A stretch of 53,617 bases of DNA from the NCBI RefSeq assembly GCF_001279775.1, contig NZ_LGDG01000262.1:1-53617 (forward strand), given 5' to 3'. Under the pieces are notes generated by a model. The model was not told the DNA's origin and made no database searches. It saw nothing but the letters and a program-made list of their open reading frames with translations. A program made the position numbers and the translations under genes. The stretch comes from Streptomyces sp. MMG1533 (GTDB lineage Bacteria; Actinomycetota; Actinomycetes; Streptomycetales; Streptomycetaceae). Below are positions 1-8,462 of this stretch, one piece after another (within the stretch, counting starts at the first letter, position 1; the number at the start of each line of letters is the position of its first letter).

Positions 1-777
1 GCGGAGGGGCGGGGCCGCGGGGGCGTTGTCCTTGCCGCCGTAGAGCTCCGCGGCGGTGGCGAGTACCCGGAGGCAGGCCGGGCCGTCGAGGGCGGTGTGG
101 TTGATGGTGAGGAAGAGGACGGTGCCCGGCGGACGCCGGCCGGGGCTGCCGGCGGGGGGTGGGGGTGCCTGCCCGCGTTCGCGGGGTGCCGCCCTCTGCG
201 GGTCGGGAGCCGCCCCGGCGGCACCACTGCCCGCGGCTGCGGCTGCGGCTGCGGTTGCGGTTGCGGATGCGGCTGTGGTTGTGGTTGTGGCTGGCCGCGT
301 GGCGCTGCCTGCCGCTGCCGGGACGGGCGCCGATGCGGCGGCGCGGCTACCCGCAGCCGCGGCAGCCGCACCGACTGCGTCCGTCGCCTCGCTGCCTTCA
401 GCCGGCCCCGCCCCTTCCACCACCTCCAACCGCACCGGCGGCGAAGCCGAAAGCGACGGCGCCTCCATCAGCGCCCTGGTCCGCGCATCCCGCAGCGCGT
501 CCCTCCCCGGCGCCGGAAAGCTCACCACCTCCACGTCCGGATCCGCCGTCAGTTCCCACTCGTAGCGGCGTCGGTACCACCGGCCCCGCGCCTCCCGCAT
601 CAGGATGCGCGGGTGCCGGTGCAGCGCCTCCGTGAAGGCCTTCCGCAGGCGCGCCGGGTCCAGGTGCCCCGGCAGATGCACCTCGATGTGGACCGTCTCC
701 GGCTCCTCCTCCTGGAGGCAGTGCCGGGCCACCTCGTCCACCACCGGGAACGGGATGCGCAGCGGTGTGCTGGTCAT
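1..777 (-). CDS. Condensation-domain-like acyltransferase protein, C-terminus cut by window edge
   Basis: The reading frame runs on the minus strand from an ATG at 775-777 off the left edge; about 259 residues are visible. The N-terminus (TPLRIPFPVVDEVARHCL) and the segment LFLTINHTALDGPACLRVL, encoded about 75-130, resemble NRPS condensation / wax-ester-synthase folds. The usual HHxxxDG catalytic motif appears as NHTALDG, so the second His and the Asp-Gly are kept while the first His is Asn. Between the two parts lies an Ala/Thr/Pro-rich insert of about 60 residues (encoded about 150-375), unlike typical family members. The start overlaps the stop of the arabinosyltransferase gene (ATGA, 774-777), so it is the last visible gene of the GT4-methyltransferase-AftD operon. 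I infer an acyl transfer onto a glycan or lipid; the substrate is unknown. Confidence 0.75.
   Translation of the reverse strand, partial: MTSTPLRIPFPVVDEVARHCLQEEEPETVHIEVHLPGHLDPARLRKAFTEALHRHPRILMREARGRWYRRRYEWELTADPDVEVVSFPAPGRDALRDARTRALMEAPSLSASPPVRLEVVEGAGPAEGSEATDAVGAAAAAAGSRAAASAPVPAAAGSATRPATTTTTAASATATAAAAAAAGSGAAGAAPDPQRAAPRERGQAPPPPAGSPGRRPPGTVLFLTINHTALDGPACLRVLATAAELYGGKDNAPAAPPLR
183..235. repeat. Palindromic intergenic-type repeat lying inside the condensation-domain gene
   Basis: GGTGCCGCC (185-193) and GGCGGCACC (217-225) form a perfect 9-bp inverted repeat around GGGTCGGGAGCCGCCC (200-215). The same 16-mer, flanked by GGGGTGCCGC and GCGGCAC, occurs in an intergenic region at 11741-11797. 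Here it is in frame inside a coding sequence. Confidence 0.75.
236..292. repeat. Degenerate GGCTGC hexanucleotide tandem repeat
   Basis: About nine imperfect copies of a 6-bp unit (GGCTGC, GGTTGC, GGTTGT variants on the plus strand). On the minus coding strand they encode alternating Ala-Ala/Thr-Thr/Ala-Thr dipeptides in the linker of the condensation-like protein. This is a candidate length-variable microsatellite. Confidence 0.8.
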
Positions 778-3700
778 GCGGGTTCGCCCCTCCCCTTGTT
801 CACTTCGACCGGGGGCAGTTGCCGCGTCGGAGCCTCGGACGCTGCCGGCGGCTCGGACCCTGCCGGTGCCTCGGACCCTGCCGGTGCCTCGGCCGCTGCC
901 GGTGTTTCGGACGCCGCCGGTGTCCCGCTCAGGTCCCGCACGCTCACCAGCCCCGCGAACAGCCCGATCAGTGCCAGCAGTTGGGCCGCCGGGCCGAACG
1001 CCCCCTCCTCCGCGCCCACCGGCTCCCCGGCCCCCACCGCGGCCGCGATCCCCGCCCCCGCGAGGGCCACGAACGCGATCGGTACGAGGAGCGAGTGCCG
1101 TCGGTACGCGAGGAGGGCCAGCGCCGGGACCAGCAGCGCGAACCACCCGGCGATCACCGCGCCCACCAGCGTGAGCGCCACCGTGCCCAGCCACACGCCG
1201 GGCGGGGGCGGCAGCGGCTGCGGGTCGTCCGGGTTGGGGGCGTGCCGCCGCCACAGCACCAGGCCCAGCAGGGCGACCAGCGCCACCCCGCTGCCGATCA
1301 GCCCGGCGTCGTACGTCGTCGAGGGCTCGTAGGACAGCTTCACCGTGCCGCCGGCCCCCGCCGGGATCCGCCAGCCCTGCTGCCAGCCGTCCAGCCGCAC
1401 CGACGACAGTTCCTTGCCGTTCAGGGTGGCCTTCCAGCCGTCGTTGTAGTTCTCGTAGGTCGTGAAGTAGGACGCCGCGCCCGAGCCGACGGTCACCGCG
1501 CGCCGGTCGCCGAGCCAGTCCCGTATCCGCAGATCGCGTGCGACCGGCGTGGGCTGCGTGACCGTGCCCCGGGTCAGTGTCACGTCGGTCAGCGTGAGCG
1601 GTCCCGCGTCGCCGCCCTCGACCCGGTGCGAGCCCGCCGACAGCTCCAACTCGCTGTTGTCGCGCCCCGACTGACAGGGCGTCACCTCGACCGGACGGCG
1701 CTCGGTGAGATCGCGCACCGTTCCCTTCACGCTCGTCTGGTACAGCTCCCCGTCCACCGCCAGCACCGGCCCCTTCCCACACGGCAGCGAGAAGGTGCGA
1801 GTCGCCTTCGGCTGGGGTGTGCGGTAGCGGTCGAGGGCCGGGATGTACGCCTCCGTGAGGCCGACCGGCAGTTGCAGGTCCTCGTCGGCGACCGGGTTGT
1901 GCAGGGTCATCGGGGCGGCCTTGGTGATGGTGATGTCGAGGCGGTCCGTGGTGATCGGCGGGAAGCGGACCCAGCCGTTCTCGTCGACGCCGGCGATCAC
2001 CGCGCCGTCGGGGGAGCTGATGTCGACCTCGGCGGGACGGGCGGACAGGCCGCCCGCGGCGGGCAGCACGATCTCGCCGACCGGCTGCTTGTCGGGCCAG
2101 CGCAGGTGGATGGTCGGGCGGTCGCCCGCGATCCACGCCGTGGTCAGGTCGCCGTCGGTGAGGTTGCGCGCCGACAGGCCCGCGCCGAGCGCGGCCGTGG
2201 AATCGGCGGTCGCCGTGATGCGGCCCGCCTGGTCGGGGGCGATCTCGTACAGCATCCGGTCGAGTTCCTCGCCGGTCACCGGGACCGCGCTCGCCTTCAC
2301 GTCGTACGTCCCCGCCGTCGCCGTGGCGAAGCGGCGGTGCAGACCCGCCTCCGTGCCCGTCGGGGAGAATCCGGCCGGGTCGGCGGTGCGGTGCAGGGAG
2401 ACGACCTCGGCGGAGGCGTCCGTGTTCCCGGCGTCGGTGGGGAGCCGGAGCAGGCGGGTCACCTGGACGTCCGGCAGGTCGATCTCGGAGAAGCCCGCGC
2501 CCGCGAGGCCGGTCCGCCGGGCCACCGAGTCGATGATCGTCAGTTTCATCCAGCTCGTCGAGCCCTCGGGCGCCTTGACGCTCTGCGTCGAACCGTCGGG
2601 CCGGAGGAAGCTGGTCACCGACCCGTTCTCCGTCTCCACCCGCACCCGCGTCGCCGCCGACCGCACGGTCTCCTGCGGCAACGGCGTGACCTTGAAGGAC
2701 GACGGCATGTCGTGCTTGCCGGTGAAGCCGATCCGCAGCCACTGCCCGTTCGGCGAGCCCGCCACGCCCTCCGCCCACGCCGTGTCCGGGTTGCCGTCGA
2801 AGGCGTTCACCGGGTCGAACTGGGGGAGGTGGAAGAGCCAGTTGCCGTACGAGGACGCCGTGACCGTGCGGGCGCCGCGCAGTTCGGCCACCGTCTGGTG
2901 GTCCTGGCCGGTCGTCGGCAGGATCTGGTGCGGCTTGTCACCGGCGTCCTGGGCGGCACCGGACGCGTTGCGCTCGTCGCGGGTGTACGTGTACGACGTG
3001 TTCGCGTTGATCAGGCCGAAGCGGGTGTCGGCGCGGCGCAGTCCGTCGCCGACCACCTGGAGCGGCGGGGTGCCGAGGCCGGGATGGTTGTCGCCGGTCA
3101 GGACGGTGGCCCGGCCCCGCAGCTCGGTCGCCAGCGGCAGCAGCGCCTCCGGCCCGCCGGAGACGACCGCCGTGTCGGCGACCGGCGTCAGCCCGGCCTG
3201 CCCGGGCCGCCGCACGTCCTCGCTCGCCGGACGGTAGATCTCCACCGCCCGCTGCCTCGGATACAGCCCCTCCACCTGGAGCGGGGTGTCGGGCTGGATC
3301 TTGCCGCCCGTCATGAGCGGGCCGAGGCCCGTCACCCGCTGGTAGCCGGACTGCTCCAGGGTCCGCTTCACCGTCGAGGTCGGCACGTTGCCGATCTGGT
3401 CGGGGTCTAGGTCGTTGCGGACGACGACGTAGTAGACGCCGGCCCGGCTCAAGTAGTCGGCGAGGCCCGGGACTTCACCCCCGGTCAGCAGCGCCTCCTC
3501 CACCGCGTCCATGGCGCGCCGGTTGCCGGGGGTGCCGAAGGGGACGTAATCGCGCTGCGCCCAGCGGGACTCCGCGAGCACGTCGAGGGGCTGGTCGATG
3601 GGGGAGCCCCAGGTGTAGATGCCGTGCGCGGTCGCGGGGACGACCATGGCGCGCGAGTCGGGCGAGTACTTCTCCAGCCAGTCGGCCGTGGACTGCCAGT

Positions 3701-5039
3701 ACTTGGGGAGCTCCTGGAAGGAACCGGGATTCAGGATCGAGCCGTTGAGGTAGGGCCACATCAGGCCGGGCAGGATCAGCACCGCCGCGATCAGCGGGGC
3801 GAAACGGCGGCCCCGCACCTCGCGTGCGCCGCGCGACTCGGCCGCCACGCCCACCAGGTGGGCGAGGCCCAGGACCAGGGCGAGGGCGAGGCCCGCCTGG
3901 AACTTGTAGATGTTACGGAAGGGCGCGAGCCCGCCGTTCAGCCAGTCCTGCACCGTCTCGTGGAAGGGCGCCCCGAACGGGCCGCCGTACCCGGCGAGCA
4001 GCACCAGCGCCGCCGCCAGCACGGTCAGCACCAGCCAGCGCCGCTCCGGCATGTCCCGCCGGGCCAGCCCCGCGAGCCCCAGCCCGGCCGCGAACGCCGA
4101 GCAGAGGATCACGACCACCGCGGACGCCACCGTCCAGCCCGCGGGCAGCCAGGCGTCGACCAGGTGCAGATAGGCGACCCAGTTGCCGGCGCCGCGCAGT
4201 GCCTCCGTCGCCGACATGGTCTCTGTCGTGGTCTGCGAACTCTCCACGTACGGAAGGAAGTTCTCGCCGTAGGTGCCGAGCAGGAGGAGTGGGATCCACC
4301 ACCAGGCCGTCGCCAGGATCACGCCCGGCACCCACCAGGCGATCAGCTTGCGCTGCCTGGGGCCGGGCGGGCGGGAGAGGAGGTAGAGGCCGGCCGGGAG
4401 CAGGGCCGCGAGGGTCGAGGACGCGTTGACTCCCCCCATGAAGGGGACGATCAGTACCGAGCGCAGGGCCGCGATCCGGGCGCTGTAGCGCTCGTCGGCG
4501 AGCGGGAGCAGGACCCAGGGCAGGAACGCGCCGGGCAGCGCGGCGGCCGACGTGGAGCCGACCACGATCGTGAACACCGGCCACAGCGCGTAGGCCACCG
4601 CGGCGAGCAGCCGGGACGCGCCGCCGCCGATGCGCAGCCGCTCGGCGAGCCGCAGGGCACCCCAGAAGGCCACCGACACGACCAGCGACAGCCACAGCCG
4701 TTCCACCAGCCACACCGGCAGCTGCACGGCGTGGCCCAGCCAGTAGAACGGCAGCATCGGCCACACATAGCCGACGTACTGGTCCGCGATCCCGCCGAAC
4801 GAGCCCTGGTCGTGCCACAACTGGCCCAGGTCGGAGAGGAACCGGCCCGGGTCGGTGGTGACACCGAGCTTGGTGTCGAAGGTCTGGCGGCCGGGATGCA
4901 CCGCCATCAGCAGCACGAACACCACGGCCCAGAACCCCAGCAGCCAACGCCGTGACCTCGGGCCCTCAGGCGGGCCCGACATGATCGCGGTGGTGGGGAC
5001 GGCCGCCGGAGGGGGGGCCTGGACCGTGGACGTCGTCAT
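774..5039 (-). CDS. AftD-like alpha-(1->3)-arabinofuranosyltransferase (DUF3367 family)
   Basis: This predicted 1421-residue polytopic membrane GT-C transferase resembles mycobacterial AftD, which uses decaprenyl-phosphoryl-arabinose to branch arabinan outside the membrane. Residues 1 to about 450 hold many hydrophobic helices. The segment TFDTKLGVTTDPGRF near residues 53-67 contains the Asp pair expected in the first external loop. Two F5/8-type C (discoidin-like) sugar-binding segments follow: NAFDGNPDTAW near residue 745 and NLTDGDLTTAW near residue 965. C-terminal membrane helices begin near residue 1250. The ATG at 5039 overlaps the upstream stop (ATGA); an in-frame GTG at 5048 is possible. 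It is translationally coupled at both ends. The family call is firm; the polymer built by this organism is inferred. Confidence 0.93.
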   Translation of the reverse strand: MTTSTVQAPPPAAVPTTAIMSGPPEGPRSRRWLLGFWAVVFVLLMAVHPGRQTFDTKLGVTTDPGRFLSDLGQLWHDQGSFGGIADQYVGYVWPMLPFYWLGHAVQLPVWLVERLWLSLVVSVAFWGALRLAERLRIGGGASRLLAAVAYALWPVFTIVVGSTSAAALPGAFLPWVLLPLADERYSARIAALRSVLIVPFMGGVNASSTLAALLPAGLYLLSRPPGPRQRKLIAWWVPGVILATAWWWIPLLLLGTYGENFLPYVESSQTTTETMSATEALRGAGNWVAYLHLVDAWLPAGWTVASAVVVILCSAFAAGLGLAGLARRDMPERRWLVLTVLAAALVLLAGYGGPFGAPFHETVQDWLNGGLAPFRNIYKFQAGLALALVLGLAHLVGVAAESRGAREVRGRRFAPLIAAVLILPGLMWPYLNGSILNPGSFQELPKYWQSTADWLEKYSPDSRAMVVPATAHGIYTWGSPIDQPLDVLAESRWAQRDYVPFGTPGNRRAMDAVEEALLTGGEVPGLADYLSRAGVYYVVVRNDLDPDQIGNVPTSTVKRTLEQSGYQRVTGLGPLMTGGKIQPDTPLQVEGLYPRQRAVEIYRPASEDVRRPGQAGLTPVADTAVVSGGPEALLPLATELRGRATVLTGDNHPGLGTPPLQVVGDGLRRADTRFGLINANTSYTYTRDERNASGAAQDAGDKPHQILPTTGQDHQTVAELRGARTVTASSYGNWLFHLPQFDPVNAFDGNPDTAWAEGVAGSPNGQWLRIGFTGKHDMPSSFKVTPLPQETVRSAATRVRVETENGSVTSFLRPDGSTQSVKAPEGSTSWMKLTIIDSVARRTGLAGAGFSEIDLPDVQVTRLLRLPTDAGNTDASAEVVSLHRTADPAGFSPTGTEAGLHRRFATATAGTYDVKASAVPVTGEELDRMLYEIAPDQAGRITATADSTAALGAGLSARNLTDGDLTTAWIAGDRPTIHLRWPDKQPVGEIVLPAAGGLSARPAEVDISSPDGAVIAGVDENGWVRFPPITTDRLDITITKAAPMTLHNPVADEDLQLPVGLTEAYIPALDRYRTPQPKATRTFSLPCGKGPVLAVDGELYQTSVKGTVRDLTERRPVEVTPCQSGRDNSELELSAGSHRVEGGDAGPLTLTDVTLTRGTVTQPTPVARDLRIRDWLGDRRAVTVGSGAASYFTTYENYNDGWKATLNGKELSSVRLDGWQQGWRIPAGAGGTVKLSYEPSTTYDAGLIGSGVALVALLGLVLWRRHAPNPDDPQPLPPPPGVWLGTVALTLVGAVIAGWFALLVPALALLAYRRHSLLVPIAFVALAGAGIAAAVGAGEPVGAEEGAFGPAAQLLALIGLFAGLVSVRDLSGTPAASETPAAAEAPAGSEAPAGSEPPAASEAPTRQLPPVEVNKGRGEPA

Positions 5040-5779
5040 GGTGGACACCGCCGGAGGATGAGGAGGAGGTTCCAGGTGGCCACCTCGCGGATCCCGGGAG
5101 CTCTGACCACGGTCTCCGCGAGGAACGGCCAGTAGCGGGAGCGCGCCGAGACGACCCTGACGTCGTCACGGGCGCGCACCTGCCGCAGGGTCGGGCCGAT
5201 GTGCACGGCGAACAGGTTCTCGCCGAGGGTGTGCTTGGCGGCCTTTCCGGTACGGCGCCGGTAGCGGGCGCGGGCCCGCTCGGCACCCAGGTAGTGCCAG
5301 GGCGCCCACTCGTGACCGCCCCACGGGGACAGCCAGTTGGTGAACGACACGTAGATCAGTCCGTCGGGCCGGGTCACCCGCACCAGTTCGCTGATGAAGG
5401 TCTGCGGATCGGCCACGTGCTCGAGGACGTTGGAGGAGAAGGTGACGTCCGCGACCCCGTCGTACAGCGGCAGCAGATAGCCGTCGGCGATCACCGTCCC
5501 CTCGGGCGGCTTCTCACCCAGCTCCCGTACGTCCGGCTCGAAGAGGTGGGCCTGGGCGCCGCGTCTGCGGAACTCCGCGGTGAAGTGGCCGCTGCCGCCG
5601 CCGACGTCCACGACCGTGCGGCCGGCGACCGGACCGTCGTAGGCCTCCACCTGGTCGACGGCGTCCCGGGCGAGCAGCGAGTAACAGGATTCCGGGTCGT
5701 CCTGCTCGTGCAGGAAGGCACGGAAGAGGGCCAGGGAACGGCGTATCGAGGGGTCCTTCAGACCCGGTGCCCCGGTCAC
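5036..5779 (-). CDS. Class I SAM-dependent methyltransferase
   Basis: 247 residues with a Rossmann methyltransferase core: motif I VVDVGGGSGHF, an acidic residue after strand 2 (LFEPDV), and the Methyltransf_11-type SNVLEHVADPQTF. A C-terminal hydrophobic stretch (ATWNLLLILRR) is visible. The GTG start overlaps the stop of the glycosyltransferase (GTGA, 5776-5779) and its own stop overlaps the next start, so translation is coupled both ways. A longer open frame extends upstream inside the glycosyltransferase gene, but that part is out of frame with a better-supported gene and is not used. Position between two glycosyltransferases suggests O-methylation of a sugar or a lipid carrier; the substrate is not determinable. 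Confidence 0.9.
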   Translation of the reverse strand: MTGAPGLKDPSIRRSLALFRAFLHEQDDPESCYSLLARDAVDQVEAYDGPVAGRTVVDVGGGSGHFTAEFRRRGAQAHLFEPDVRELGEKPPEGTVIADGYLLPLYDGVADVTFSSNVLEHVADPQTFISELVRVTRPDGLIYVSFTNWLSPWGGHEWAPWHYLGAERARARYRRRTGKAAKHTLGENLFAVHIGPTLRQVRARDDVRVVSARSRYWPFLAETVVRAPGIREVATWNLLLILRRCPP

Positions 5780-6930
5780 GGGGGCCAGCTCCGCACCGCC
5801 TCGGCGGCCACCGCGCGGAACTGCCTGACCGTGCGGTGCCAGCGGTAGCGGGCCGCGCGGTCGCGGGCCGCCTTGCCCATGAGCTCGCGGTGGTGGTGGG
5901 ACAGGGCGAGCGTGCACCAGGCCGCCGCGAAGGACGACTCGCCGTGGGCGAGGACGCCCGTCTCGCCGTCCACGACCGAGTCGCGCAGGCCGGGGACGTC
6001 GAAGGCGATGGAGGGGGTCTGCCTGGCGGCGGCCTCCGTGACCACCAGGCCCCACCCCTCCACCGCGGAGGGGTGCAGCAGCAGCCAGGCCTCGCACAGC
6101 AGGCGGTGCTTCTCGGCTTCGGAGACATGCCCGGTGAACTCCACGCCGGGACCGGCGAGTTGCTCCAGACGCTGCCGCTCCGGCCCGTCGCCGACGATCA
6201 CCAGCCGGCCGCCGGTGACCGGCCGCACCCGCTCCCACAGTCTCAGCAGCAGATCGATCCGCTTGTACTCGACGAGCCGGCCCACCGCGACGAACAGCGG
6301 CTCGGGCGAGCGGTCGGCCCGCGGGCCCGGCTCCTCCACGCCGTTGTGCACGACCCGGATGCGATCGCGGTCGACGCCGATCCCGCGCAGGGCGTGGGCC
6401 GTCGAGGGGGAGACGGCGACCAGCAGGCCCCGGTGCTGGGCGGCACCGGCCAGGGCCCAGTGCTCGAGTCTTCGGCCGATGCGCGCGGCCGGGGCCAGTG
6501 CGCCGCCGAACCGCATCTTCCACAGGTCGGTGTGCACGTGGTTGACCAGGCACAGCGTGGGGCCGCGGTGCCAGAGGGGTGCCAGGTACGGCATGCCGTT
6601 GCAGACCTCGACCAGCAGGTCGCAGTCGCCGACCTGACGGGCGAAGGCCGAGCGGGCGCGCAGGTAGTGGCCGAACTCGCCGCCCGCCGACACGACCCGG
6701 TAGTCCCGGTAGGCGGCGGGACCGCCGCACAGCAGGGTCACCTGGTGACCCAGCCGGGTCAGGCCGTCGGCGAGCCGGTCGACCAGCAGCTCGGAGCCGC
6801 CGGCGGCCGGGTTGTCCAGATCTCGATGGGCGAGGAAAACGATTCGGCGCGGCGGTGGGGGGAGCGCCGAAGGGTGCTGCGACGCCCGGGGGAACGGGGC
6901 GCGCAGCGGGGATGGCACGTGCTGGGGCAT
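5776..6930 (-). CDS. GT4-family glycosyltransferase
   Basis: A 384-residue GT-B enzyme. The N-terminal domain begins RRIVFLAHRDLDNPAAGGSE, a donor-domain opening typical of GT4. The C-terminal domain carries VAVGRLVEYKRIDLLLRLWE and the EGWGLVVTEAAA segment that binds the nucleotide-sugar diphosphate. I chose the ATG at 6930 because GGAG sits 5 bases upstream; an in-frame extension to 7080 adds a proline-rich stretch without homology features. It is first in the coupled operon GT4-methyltransferase-AftD-condensation protein. The cytoplasmic location and the lack of a signal peptide or membrane span suggest it builds the acceptor that later genes modify. Confidence 0.92.
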   Translation of the reverse strand: MPQHVPSPLRAPFPRASQHPSALPPPPRRIVFLAHRDLDNPAAGGSELLVDRLADGLTRLGHQVTLLCGGPAAYRDYRVVSAGGEFGHYLRARSAFARQVGDCDLLVEVCNGMPYLAPLWHRGPTLCLVNHVHTDLWKMRFGGALAPAARIGRRLEHWALAGAAQHRGLLVAVSPSTAHALRGIGVDRDRIRVVHNGVEEPGPRADRSPEPLFVAVGRLVEYKRIDLLLRLWERVRPVTGGRLVIVGDGPERQRLEQLAGPGVEFTGHVSEAEKHRLLCEAWLLLHPSAVEGWGLVVTEAAARQTPSIAFDVPGLRDSVVDGETGVLAHGESSFAAAWCTLALSHHHRELMGKAARDRAARYRWHRTVRQFRAVAAEAVRSWPP

Positions 6931-7130
6931 GGGTGCTCCAACTCGTCTCAGGGTGCGGAACTCAGCGTGGGGGAAGAGGGTTTTCGGTTCCTGTGGGGGA
7001 TCTGGGTGCTTGTTGCGAGGTGGGTGTGGACGGACTGTGTTCGGGGTGGGGTGGACAGTTTTCGCCCCGCCGTTCGTCACGGCTACTCACGGAAGTGACA
7101 ATTTCCGGCTTTGTTAGAGCTGACGTCACG
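6931..7130 (-). promoter_or_regulatory. Leader region of the envelope-glycan operon
   Basis: 200 bases between the DUF3068 stop and the GT4 start, both on the minus strand. The sequence is markedly less GC-rich near 7085-7125 than its surroundings and includes a TTGTCA hexamer (minus strand, about 7093-7098), but I see no convincing -10 partner. A promoter is expected here because the operon needs one. Confidence 0.4.
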
Positions 7131-8117
7131 TCATATCGTGAGAGGAACCCTGGGCGTATCGGATGTTTCCTCTGATTCGGGGCGCTTGCGTCCCCGTGCC
7201 ACCAAAACGCCCCCCACGACCGCCAGCACGAATCCGGCCACAGCCGCCCCGATCGGCAACGTCCTGCCCACCGCGCGCAGTTGACCGCTGTCCCGCTCGG
7301 CCTGCCGCACCGCCTCCCGCTGCGTCGCGGTGGTGAACGCGATCTTCCGGCTGTCCAGCAGGACCGCCGCGTCCTCGTCCGCGCCGGGCGCCCGAAGCGT
7401 CCGCCGCGGGCCCGTCTGCGCGTAGATCACGCGGCCGGTGGCCTGGTCGACGACGAGTTCGACGCCGTGGTTGGAGTACCACTCCTCGGCCAGCACCTGC
7501 GGCCGGTCGGGCTGGTCGACGATGCTGCCCGGCACCAGCCGGGAGCCGACCTTCGACGGCGGGACGGTGCCGGTGAACCGGTAACCCGTGTACCCCTGGA
7601 CCTTCTTCGTACCCCGGTAGTTCAACGTGACCGTCGAACCAAGGGAGTTGTCCCACCAGCGGTAGGAGCGCTTCTGCACGTCGAAGGGGAACTTCAGATA
7701 GGCCTCGCCCTCGATGTACGGGGTCTCTCGGCAGCAGTGCACCGGCTCGGTGGTCTTCCGGTCCATCACCCAGCGGTGCGGTACGAAGTCCAGCGCGTCG
7801 TGCGGGTCGGCGGCCGGCAGCGACTTGTCCGTGTCGACCGTGGTCGTCACGTCCCACACGGCGGCGCCGCTGCGCTCGCTGTCCGCGACGTTGCCGCGCA
7901 CCCGCTGGGTGACGGTGATCCGCTGGTCGGGCACGGTCTCGACACGCTCGGTGTCGAAGACGCTGCCCGTGCCGCGGTAGACGGCGGTGGTGTCGATGTC
8001 GATGGGATTCACGGCGGCCCGGGGCTCCACGTACCAGGCGAGCAGGGGCGCCAGGACCAGCAGAAACGTGCCAAGTCCCAGCAGAATCAAAGAGAGAGAT
8101 GAGGCTGTACGGCGCAT
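7131..8117 (-). CDS. DUF3068 (PorA-family-like) membrane-anchored protein
   Basis: 328 residues. There is an N-terminal hydrophobic helix (about residues 8-28, LILLGLGTFLLVLAPLLAWY), a long extracytoplasmic domain and a C-terminal helix (about 287-309, GAAVAGFVLAVVGGVLVARG) followed by a charged tail. This is the DUF3068 architecture of actinobacteria, often annotated as porin PorA family although a pore function is unproven for streptomycete members. The domain contains WDVTTTVDTDKSLPAADPHDALDFVPHRWVMDR, which fits the family. The ATG at 8117 has AGGAG seven bases upstream. It lies next to the envelope-glycan operon on the same strand, consistent with an envelope role, and is divergent from the small DUF2613-like gene. 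Confidence 0.88.
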   Translation of the reverse strand: MRRTASSLSLILLGLGTFLLVLAPLLAWYVEPRAAVNPIDIDTTAVYRGTGSVFDTERVETVPDQRITVTQRVRGNVADSERSGAAVWDVTTTVDTDKSLPAADPHDALDFVPHRWVMDRKTTEPVHCCRETPYIEGEAYLKFPFDVQKRSYRWWDNSLGSTVTLNYRGTKKVQGYTGYRFTGTVPPSKVGSRLVPGSIVDQPDRPQVLAEEWYSNHGVELVVDQATGRVIYAQTGPRRTLRAPGADEDAAVLLDSRKIAFTTATQREAVRQAERDSGQLRAVGRTLPIGAAVAGFVLAVVGGVLVARGRKRPESEETSDTPRVPLTI

Positions 8118-8306
8118 CCGGGCACTCCTGGGGCGTGGGATGACGGAGTTCGGGCCGCTCTATGGGCCGGGAACCGTAGGCGCCTCTTCACGGAGTGTCA
8201 ATCTCTTGACGGACCGCGACGGCTTGTCGACACTGGGCCTCACAGGCAGGGTGGGACGCCGGGGTGGGACCTCCGGATCGAGCCGGACAGAGAGGCTGAC
8301 CCTGCG
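8118..8306. promoter_or_regulatory. Divergent promoter region, DUF3068 / DUF2613-PucR
   Basis: 189 bases between divergent starts. It must hold promoters in both directions. I see no clear consensus pair or inverted repeat that I would name. Confidence 0.4.
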
Positions 8307-8459
8307 ATGTCCAGACTGCTTGCCGCCGCCCTCGCCGTGGCGCTCGGCGCCGCCCTCGCCGTGGGCGCGGCACTCGGCGTCGTCGCGCTGCTCGAAGCGA
8401 CGCCCGACCAGCCCAACTCCCCCTTGATCACGTACGAGCAAACGGGCCAGGGGAGTTGA
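8307..8459 (+). CDS. Small single-span membrane protein, DUF2613-like
   Basis: 50 residues: MSRLL, then an Ala/Gly/Val/Leu helix with GxxxA spacing (about residues 4-29), then a short polar tail ending LITYEQTGQGS. Size, a Gly-zipper helix and a short Pro/Asn/Tyr tail match the DUF2613 family of actinobacteria (recalled, not searched). The ATG has an AGAGG-like element about 10 bases upstream. The stop is 3 bases before the GTG of the PucR-type regulator, so the two are probably co-transcribed and coupled. No function is known; the tight link to a regulator is the only clue. Confidence 0.7.
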   Translation: MSRLLAAALAVALGAALAVGAALGVVALLEATPDQPNSPLITYEQTGQGS

Positions 8460-8462
8460 CCC

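Noticed and set aside
765..3410. 881-codon open frame on the plus strand
   Set aside because: It lies antisense to the arabinosyltransferase, is Arg/Gly/Pro-rich without any domain, and arises from GC-biased third positions.
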